The position numbers were made by a program, and so were the translations under genes. From the NCBI GenBank assembly GCA_013400115.1, contig VXBP01002315.1:125678-189677 (forward strand): a DNA stretch of 64,000 nt, written 5' to 3'. Below are positions 56,237 to 64,000 of the stretch, in pieces. Under the pieces are notes generated by a model. It did not search any database. It was given only the letters and a program-made list of their open reading frames with translations, and had not been told where the DNA came from. The stretch is from Rhinopomastus cyanomelas (Eukaryota; Chordata; Aves; Bucerotiformes; Rhinopomastidae). Each line of letters starts with the position of its first letter. Position 1 is the stretch's first letter.

Positions 56237-56320
56237 CAGAATTCATGGTTCCCATAAGTTTGCTTGTCAAACAAGCTTATGTTTGAGTGTGCTTAGTCAA
56301 ATCATTACTGTCAGGGGGTG

Positions 56321-57060
56321 TGTTGGGTTTGTGTCCTGGAAGGCTTTGTTGGAGGGGAGGCTCCTGGTGTGGTCCCTGTGAGAAAGCTCCCCCCCCAGCT
56401 CTGAGCCACCTCTGGCCAAGGCTGACCCAATCAGCACTTCTGTGAATAAACATATTTAAGAGGAAAACCTGTTGGGATTTTTTGGGAACATACTTTTTTT
56501 CGGAAGGAGGAACAGCCATGCAGACACCCAGATCAGTGTGGAGGAAGGAGAGGGAAAAGCATGCCGGAGCAGCCATTCCCTTTCATCTCATGGTTAGAAG
56601 ACAGGCTGAGCCGTTGGAGTCCTTAGAGGTCACTGATGGATAAGAGTACCTACAGATCATGGAGGGATCACGTGTCAGCAGGAGATGGATCCTCAAAGAG
56701 GCTGTGACTCTGACGGAGATCCACACTGGAGCGGTTCATCGCTGGGAGAACCACAGCCCACAGGAGACTCCCAAACTAGTTGAAGTTCATGGAGGAACGT
56801 TTCCCATAGGAGGGTTGCTGCACTGCCACAGGGGAGGACTGGTAGGAGTTTTCCCCCTGGGGAGGAAGAAGCCACAAAACTGACTGGGACTGGCCTCAAA
56901 ATGCACTGTGCTGCTGGGATAGGAGGAGATAGAAAAGCTGCACCTGGGAAGAGTGGAGAGAAGGTGCTTTCAAGAACCACTTGTATCTCTTACCGTCCTA
57001 TTGGTGAATTAGTGGCAGGGTTTTTCTTTTACATTAAACTGATTTTGTTTTTCCTCAAGT
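56321..57060 (+). mobile_element. ERVL-type LTR, 3'-truncated
   Basis: It begins 'tgttgggtttgtgtcctgga' and has the avian ERVL order: 'ctggccaaggctgacccaat' (CCAAT), 'cagcacttctgtgaataaac', 'atatttaagagg' (TATA-like), 'gcagacacccagatcagtg', then repeated 'gatccacactggagcggttc'-type units and 'ttccccctggggaggaagaa'. Last come 'gggataggaggagatagaaa' and a T-rich U5 start 'ttaaactgattttgtttttc'. The final U5 and closing CA are missing, and no internal region follows, so this is a solo LTR fragment antisense to NALCN. The frames within it are not genes. Confidence 0.85.
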
Positions 57061-59497
57061 AAAAAGAGCAGTAAAAAAGCTATTCTGGCTCTAAAAAGCA
57101 TACAAAACCAGCAAAAAAAAAATCAAGAAGAAATTGTTCAGATTATCTGCAGAGACAGAGTATGAGAATGCTCATCCATAACAAACTCGATTAGAGGGCT
57201 TTTACTAGCCCTTAGGGCTTGCTTTGTCTCTGCTCTGTTTCAATGGCTGCTTTGCACAAAGGAATAGATATGTTTATCTTTATAGGTTCTAACTGAGTGG
57301 CACCAGCTCAAGAGATATGGGAAAGTAGCTCTGAACAGTGAATGTTTATCAGCCTTGGCTAAGGACATGGACCAAAGGTTGCTTAACCATGGCCAAAGAA
57401 GAAAGAATAAATTACAGATCTGTGAAAAGATCTACTGGTGGTGACTTCTAAGTTATGCAGCACTGGGAAATTTTACTTTGGGCTGGGAATAAAATGGAGT
57501 GTCTGAGGGTAAAAGTAGTAAGACTTTTCTTGCAAAGAACCATGAACAGTCAGTGGGAGGAAGTTTCTCAATAAAAGAGAAACTGCTTGGAAGACTCTGG
57601 AGAAAACCGAGAAGACACCCAAGATTGTATTTCTGAGCCAAGAGAACACAAGACTGGATGACAAGACCGTATGAGGGAGGGAAGAGAGTGTATAGTCAGC
57701 TTTCACTAATTAGTGTTCCAGTTCCTCCTCTGAGTTCTCTAGGATCCTCCAGAATGGACTAGAGGCTAGACATAAGCGAAGGAGCACAGCATATGTTCTG
57801 CCAGCTCTGCTATATTAGCAGTTTCTGTAGTAAAACACCTTCCAAAATCAAGCTCACTGGTGTGTATAGCTGCTTTCCTAAGATGAACTTTTCTGTAAAG
57901 TTTATGACAGAGAAGAGGAAATTATTTTATACACCCTGGGTACTGTGCAATTAATAAAATGTCACCACATATTTTACATACAAAAATTTTGCATTAAAAG
58001 CAAAATTAAAAAGAAGCACTTAAAGTATGACGCCTCAAGCTACTATGCAAAGGATGAGCTGAAGTTTAAATGAAAGGAACTACGACAAACCCTAAAGCAT
58101 TGAAATATAAATACACAATAGCACTAACAAAAAGATCTAGTAAAATGATTTGGCTTATTTTAAGTTGCAAAAAAACTAAAAGAAAAAAACCCCAAATCTA
58201 TAAAAAACAACCTAATAACATAAAAAGCTGTAGCACTTGATGTTCTTTGCTGTCCTTGTGAAAAGAGACTTTGATTTGAGAAACACTAGAAATATGGAAA
58301 ATATTGGGAAAACAACTCACATAAACAAATTAACAAAAAATAATCCCAGCTAGTTTTATTCTAAGACTCTGCAGTCTTCTACTTTGCTCAGATTTGTCAT
58401 CCAAGTTCCAGCTCTGTAGGAAATCATGCTGCTGCTTCCAACACTTTGATTGCTGTAATTGTACTAAACACAAAAAAGCCACATGACAATTTAAATACCT
58501 GTTTTCAGTTTGAAGGGATTTGAAACACTGGACATATTTAACCTCAGAAATAATTTTTTCTAAAGGAAACTCAGCTGAACTTTAATTTCAGTGACATTAC
58601 TGAATAGTTTGTATAATCCACTGACACCGAATGCCCCGAAATTTGTAAGTGCAGATTATGAGTACAGGCTGCACTGAAGTCCATCGCTGAACAGAACGCT
58701 AGGAAAAAAATAACCCCACTCTGCCTGGTCAGATCACAGAAAAAAGGCTGATGGTAAGGAAAATTCACACAGCTGAAGCCGTTCAAAAACAATATCATAA
58801 CAACTTGCACATTTTTGTTTTGGGAGGCTTTTAGCTTATTCGTGTGACCATAATGTTGGAAGAAGCAAATGCCACTACTTAATGCCATTCGTTGGTGAAC
58901 TGTATAGGACTGTGAAAGAGGATCAAGGCTCCCAAAAATTCCTTGTGCAAGACATTACTTGTGAAGGTTTGTCAGGGAACTTGTTTGAGAATCAGAAGCT
59001 ACAAAACAGATTCTATTTTCATCTTGTCAAAAAAATCTAGGGAGGTTTGGAGGTCTTGACTGATTATATTAGTGTCATCCAAGGCTTCCACAATTTTGAT
59101 GCACAAAGATTTTTGAAAACCTCCTGCCAAATTCCAAGTACTTGTTCCTGAGTCTCCTATAAAGATTACAACAGCCTGAAGAAAACTAGGATCCTTGCAG
59201 AGGCTTAATCATAGTTTAACACGTACTCATTTTGTCTTTGCAGTGGGATTCTGATACTTTAAGTCTGCAAGAAAATTACATGTTCAAGCTGAGTAAGTTG
59301 TGTTCCTGAAATCTGTCTGTTCAAATGCAAACCAGAGGAAATAATAATGTTTTCTTTTTTGTTTCGCTTCTGTGGCTAGGCTGCTACATAGTGTGGCCAG
59401 TAATTTACTTTGTAATGAAGAAGGATAGTTCAGCAAGCAAATGGAGAACTCTGGAGAAGAAACTAGGAATGTAAGAGCTATGTGTTAACATTTGTGT

Positions 59498-60066
59498 TAG
59501 CAGATCGAGAGAGGTTCTTCCCCCCCTCTACTCTGCCCTGGTGAGACCACATCTGGAGGATTGTGTCCAGTTCTGGGCTTCTCAATTCAAGAGGGATGTG
59601 GAGCTGCTGGAGAGAGGCCAGCACAGGGCAATGAGGATGATCGAGGAGGTGGAGCACCTCCCTTATGAGGAGAGGCTGAGGGAGCTGGGTCTCTTTAGCT
59701 TGGAGAAGAGGAGACTGATGGGGTGACCTCATTAATGTCTACAAATATTTGAGGGGTGGGTGTCAGGAGGATGGAGCCAGGCTCTTCTCAGTTTCATCTA
59801 GCAATAGGCAAGGGGCAATGCGTGTGAGCTGTAACATAGGAGGTTCCATAGAATTGTGAGAAGGAACTTCTTCCTGGTGAGGGTGACAAAGCACTGGAAG
59901 GGGCTGCCCAGGGGGGTTGTGGAGTCTCCTTCACTGGAGACGTTTAAGACCCACCTGGATATGTTCCCGTGCGACATGGTCTGGGTGATCCTGCTGTGTC
60001 AAGGGGATTGGACTAGATGATCTTTCAAGGTCCCTTCCAATCCCTAATTGTTCTGTGATTCTATAA
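59498..60066 (+). mobile_element. CR1 LINE 3' end (source-type tail)
   Basis: Forward copy from 'agcagatcgagagaggttct' through the ORF2 C-terminus (frame 59541-59726 has 'MRPHLEDCVQFWASQFKRD', 'RLRELGLFSLEKRRLMG'). A frameshift near 59725 breaks it, and the UTR ends 'tctgggtgatcctgctgtgt...ccctaattgttctgtgattc'. Its UTR is the likely source type for the second module in the composite-tail subfamily. Confidence 0.92.
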
Positions 60067-60652
60067 TGGCTATAAAGGAAAAGAAGGCAGGGAAGGAAAA
60101 TAGGGGAAGGGAAAAGTTTGTGAGCCCCGAAAACTGGAAATATGCATGCTGCTCTGCACCCACTTGAAATTACTTTTCTTCCAAATGCAGTACCCAATAG
60201 ATGAGAAATAAAAGCACAGACAAAATTACAGTGGTAATCTTATAACAATTAATAATTGTTAATGCCAGAATGTTACCTGTGGGGGATTTGAAAGTTGTCT
60301 TACAAATGATATGTTGTCATCAAATAGACCCATTCCTTTTTAACAGTCCTTCTTGATATTTAAACCCTATTTCCTTTTCTGAAGTTTCCACATCACTGGT
60401 AATTCTGTTTGTACACACAAGCATAAACATAAACCCACCATTCCCCACACTTGGTGTTTACCATCCTCAGACACTCATGCCTGCCCTCCCCTTGTGTTAC
60501 AACACTTTGTGATCCTGTCATTGCCAAGTTTTGTTGTTTCAAATTATTTGCTTTGTTGAAAAGAAGTATTGATCTAAAAATTACCAAAAAATAATCTGTG
60601 CACTGTGTATTTTGTAATTTTTGAGCAATCTCGGGAAAATCAGCACATTAAC

Positions 60653-61033
60653 TCATAGAATCATAAAATTATTAGGGATTGGAAGGGACCCCGAAAGATC
60701 ATCTAGTCCAATCGCCCTGACACAGCAGGATCACCCAGACCAAGTCACACAGTCAGTCTGGGTTAGAAGGGACCACAGGATCTTCCAGTTCCAACTCCCC
60801 TACCATGGGCAGGGACACCCCAGGCTAGATCAGGCTGGCCAGAGCCTCATCCAGCCTGGCCTTAAACACCTCCAGGGATGGGGCCTCCACCACCTCCCTG
60901 GGCAACCCATTCCAGGCTCTCACCACCCTCACGGTGAAGAACTTCCTCCTCACATCCACTCTAAATCTACCCATCTCCAGCTCTGCTCCATTCTCCCATG
61001 TCCTGTCACTACCTGACATCCTAAAAAATTCCT
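60653..61033 (-). mobile_element. CR1 LINE with composite (two-part) tail
   Basis: The first tail module is 'catagaatcataaaattatt...tcacccagaccaagtcacac' (60653-60750). The second module is 'agtcagtctgggttagaagg...tcttccagttccaactcccc'. Then comes the ORF2 C-terminus, frame 61019-60825: 'MSGSDRTWENGAELEMGRF', 'RAWNGLPREVVEAPSLEVF'. 5'-truncated at 61033 at about the same place as the copy at 5171. Confidence 0.93.
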
Positions 61034-64000
61034 TGACTGTATGTATTTAATACTGTGATTCATTAAAATGCTACACAGTTACTTTCCATAACTTGTTCTA
61101 CAAGACATTCAGGAGGGGATAAATTGGTTTAAAAAGGGCTAGACAAACTGGTAAATGATAAATCCATCAATGGATACCAAATATAACAGCCTAAATTTAA
61201 CACCCACTTCAGAAAGTCCCTAAATGAATGATTGCTGGAGAGAGAGAATTAGAGCATAAGTGGATATCCAGAGGCTCAGAGAAGGATGATCTATATAGAC
61301 TTATTTCTGGCACTGGCCAATCTTGAAGAAATGGCAAATATATTATTTGTCTCCTAGTTTTACACATTCTCTGATATTTACATCATGGGGCTTAGAAGTT
61401 TTCAGGTTCCTTTTAGTGAATTTAAGTATGCAAAAAACTTGTTTGGGCAAAATATGTTTGGTTCTGCTTTCAGTGATATCTTTTTACTTCATGTTAGAAA
61501 AAGTGTTTCTCAATAGCACTGCAGCAGTTCAAATGACAGTTGCCTTGTCCCTTCCTTCAATTAAACAGACTGCAATAATCTCATCTGTCTGAATTCATAA
61601 CTTCTTTCAGCAATGTAAACTCAACTGAACACCAGTTTACGCTACCAGATGAGACAGCGAGCTGAGATGTCCCAGGAGTAAACTCACTGTCTCATCAGTT
61701 GCCCTTGTCACTGTGGCTAAAGCCTCTGAAAAAAGGAGGGAAGCAGAGAGCAGAGGATGGTAACAGCTTCACGTTCCTCACCTGACATGTCACAAGACTG
61801 AAAGTGAGCACACACCTAACAACAGCTCGTATGGTGAATCCCCAGCCAGAGTCCAAGACTTAGTCAGATGATGGAGTTCCTACCCTTTTAGTGCTTTCAC
61901 CACACTTACAATATTTCTTCCCACAGCCTATGCACAGATGGATTACTGGAGGTCTGCTGCTTTTCCTTTTTGTAATGCCCAGCATTTGCTATCTACCCAT
62001 ATCTAACTGAGGATAAGGACACTGGATGGGGCTGGATTTGTTGTGTGTGTTCTTCTGCTACCAACGTGGTTAGTTTCTCTGTAAAGTCTTCCATTCCATC
62101 TCATGTTCTCACCATTTTCACCTTACCACAACTAACAGCTTGCTCTTCTAGATTACACTTTGCATACTCTTCTCCCAAGTCTCATCAGTTAACTAATACT
62201 GTTGGTTTTCAGTACAGTTTCAGTGCCAAGTACATCACGGAAGCTTCTGTTAAGCGATGCAATTTTTAGGCTCTCCAAATAATAACAGGGAATAAGAAAA
62301 AGGTAGTAGGTTTTTTCTTAGAGCCCCAGAAGTTCAGGGTGTGATACCAATTTAATGTGCTTCTTAGCAAACTCGTATACTAAAATAATAATCTCATTCA
62401 ATTTAAAACTGAATTTTAGCCAACTGAAAGAGTTTTTTCCTCAGTGTAAGAAAGGATTTCAGATAACTGGAAGAAGTGTATTGTGTATGTGTTTAATGTG
62501 GTGAACGCCACGTGGTAAGAAGAGAACAGAATTGAGTAGGCATGCTTTCTGCTTGATTCCAAAGTTCCACAACAGGGCAAATTATTATATAAAGAGACTA
62601 CCCACCTTCTCTCGTTCACCAATAACTACTTCCCATGAAAGAGAAGAGAACTCATTTGTGCTCTCTTCTGTTACTCCTGCACTGAAAATCCTTAAATACT
62701 GTTTAGCTTCATTTTCATCTCTCACCTTCAATATATCAGATATGAAACTGCTAAACTAGCCAATTTGTTCCATGTTTTTTCCACCCTTTTCTATCTTTTC
62801 GTATCACTTTTGGTCTTTGTGTCTGTCCTTCAAAGTACTATAAAATTCTTTAATTGTTCAGAATTCTGAAAACATTTGGATAAAAATATGTAGGATGAAG
62901 GACTAACTTTTTCTTTGAGGCACAAAGACATGACTAAACTTCTGACATGAATCATATGTTCAAGAGCACTGTAATCATGTCACTAAGCTTGCTAAGCTCA
63001 TACTTTTGTGACCATTTATTTCTTCTCTAGATGAGGCACAGGTGATTAAAAGTACACACAGTGCTTTATAACCTGTTGAAGACGTTGCTGTCAGAGTACA
63101 AGTGCACGTGTAGTTTGTGAGTAAATGAGCAATTACTTTCATGCTGACACACTGGAGACAGTGCTCCCAGACTTCTTCTAAACATCACCCCATTTCTAGT
63201 AGTGTTTTCCATTTTTGCTGCACGTACAACCCTAAAACATTCGCATGAACAGGGAATTGCTATCTGGCCCATGGTTTCCCACAGGAACCAGAGTTCCAGA
63301 CTTTCTCTACTCATTGGAAAACTACGTATTGAGAAGACTGAAGAGCTCATTACTGAGTAATACTGACCACGGTTTCATTGAAGACATGTGCTGAATCTTT
63401 CCATTCAGCTTTAAATGAGCATATGTACTTTGCAAATCTTTGTAGATGGGAAGGCAGAGAGAAAGGAGTGATAAACCATCAGAACCTCTAAAATTAACAG
63501 GAAAGAAAGAAGAAACACCATGTGCCTTTAACATGAAATTAAAGGGGTACTTTTAAAGATCTTTTTCTGGAACTTTGTGCTGAAAATTGCTTTATTTGTG
63601 AACTGAGAGCATCCTACTGTGCTTGTAGGAGTACATCACAGTAGGCAGGAAGTTATAACACACTATAGAGTATTAAAGAAATATGAACAACAGCAAAATA
63701 ATGTGGCAGTGTGGGAGCCTCAGCATGCCTTCATGCCAAATGGCCTATGTTGCAATGGAAAACACACAGATTATTTTGCAGTGACAAAAGAAAAATCAAT
63801 ATTTAAAATCAATGCCAGTCATGGGGAACAGCGAGAGTAAGTAACAAAAGACCGTGAAGCACCTTAGGGAATACTCGAAAGAAAAATGCAACAAATACAA
63901 AACCATTGTGCCAAATGAAAAGCCTATTTGCCCCACATTAAGATAAATTTGCAAGTTAAAATCAGAAACCATAACGATAACTAAGTCTTTGTCTTGCCAC

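Larger units (their letters stand above)
36583..64000 (-). other. NALCN intron upstream of domain II (at least 27.4 kb, open at right edge)
   Basis: Everything right of the S1 exon is intron. I searched the minus strand for the preceding NALCN exon (the domain I-II linker) and did not find it. Stretches without recognised features are: 36583-37419, 37641-38336, 40278-42491, 42881-43093, 43121-44805, 44877-46007, 47446-48159, 48222-49623, 50387-51759, 52703-55990, 57061-59497, 60067-60652 and 61034-64000. Open frames in these have no recognised domain. Confidence 0.8.

Noticed and set aside
63066..63350. Cysteine-containing minus-strand frame considered as an upstream NALCN exon
   Set aside because: Does not match the domain I-II linker or domain I of NALCN and lacks an acceptor/donor pair in the right phase.

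Overview
This is a stretch of vertebrate nuclear DNA, almost certainly from a bird. It is AT-rich, nearly all intronic, and scattered with CR1 LINE copies whose 3' ends carry the avian tail (an 'attctatg'-type 8-bp repeat next to 'ggattggaagggacct'). It also holds an avian-type ERVL LTR and a class II ERV remnant with a tRNA-Trp-like primer site. The variety of CR1 subfamilies would fit a CR1-rich lineage such as Piciformes or a relative, but that is a guess. Assembly gaps (one of 379 N and three single N) all lie in or at CR1 sequence.

The one protein-coding gene I can support is NALCN, the sodium leak channel, on the minus strand. Five consecutive exons (36451-36582, 31471-31638, 25700-25891, 20507-20644, 16181-16255) encode 235 residues, which are all of homologous domain II: S1, S2-S3, the S4 sensor, S5, the pore loop with its selectivity-filter glutamate, and S6. 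All five exons begin and end in phase 0. Four of the five donors are GT. The donor after the S5 exon is GC, and a strong but frame-breaking GT donor sits 59 nt further on. The window begins inside the intron upstream of domain II (at least 27.4 kb lies here) and ends inside the intron downstream of it (at least 16.2 kb lies here). No other exon was found.

Layout from left to right. 1-16180 is the downstream intron: old CR1 tails, a gag-like fragment fused to a CR1 (5117-5560), a heavily deleted provirus (6698-9484), and a 236-bp hAT-type non-autonomous transposon with a perfect 8-bp target duplication (14604-14855). 16181-36582 is the NALCN domain II exon cluster, with introns of 4.3-5.6 kb. 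36583-64000 is the upstream intron: a CR1 with a recognisable reverse transcriptase (38337-39880), a CR1 nested in an older CR1 (46134-47445), a 5S-rRNA/CR1 chimeric SINE-like element (52515-52702), a truncated ERVL LTR (56321-57060), and several copies of a CR1 subfamily with a two-part 3' tail.

No multi-gene system, operon, CRISPR array or RNA gene was found. The most useful observations concern splicing of NALCN (the GC donor with a decoy and the uniform phase-0 exons) and the composite retroelements.
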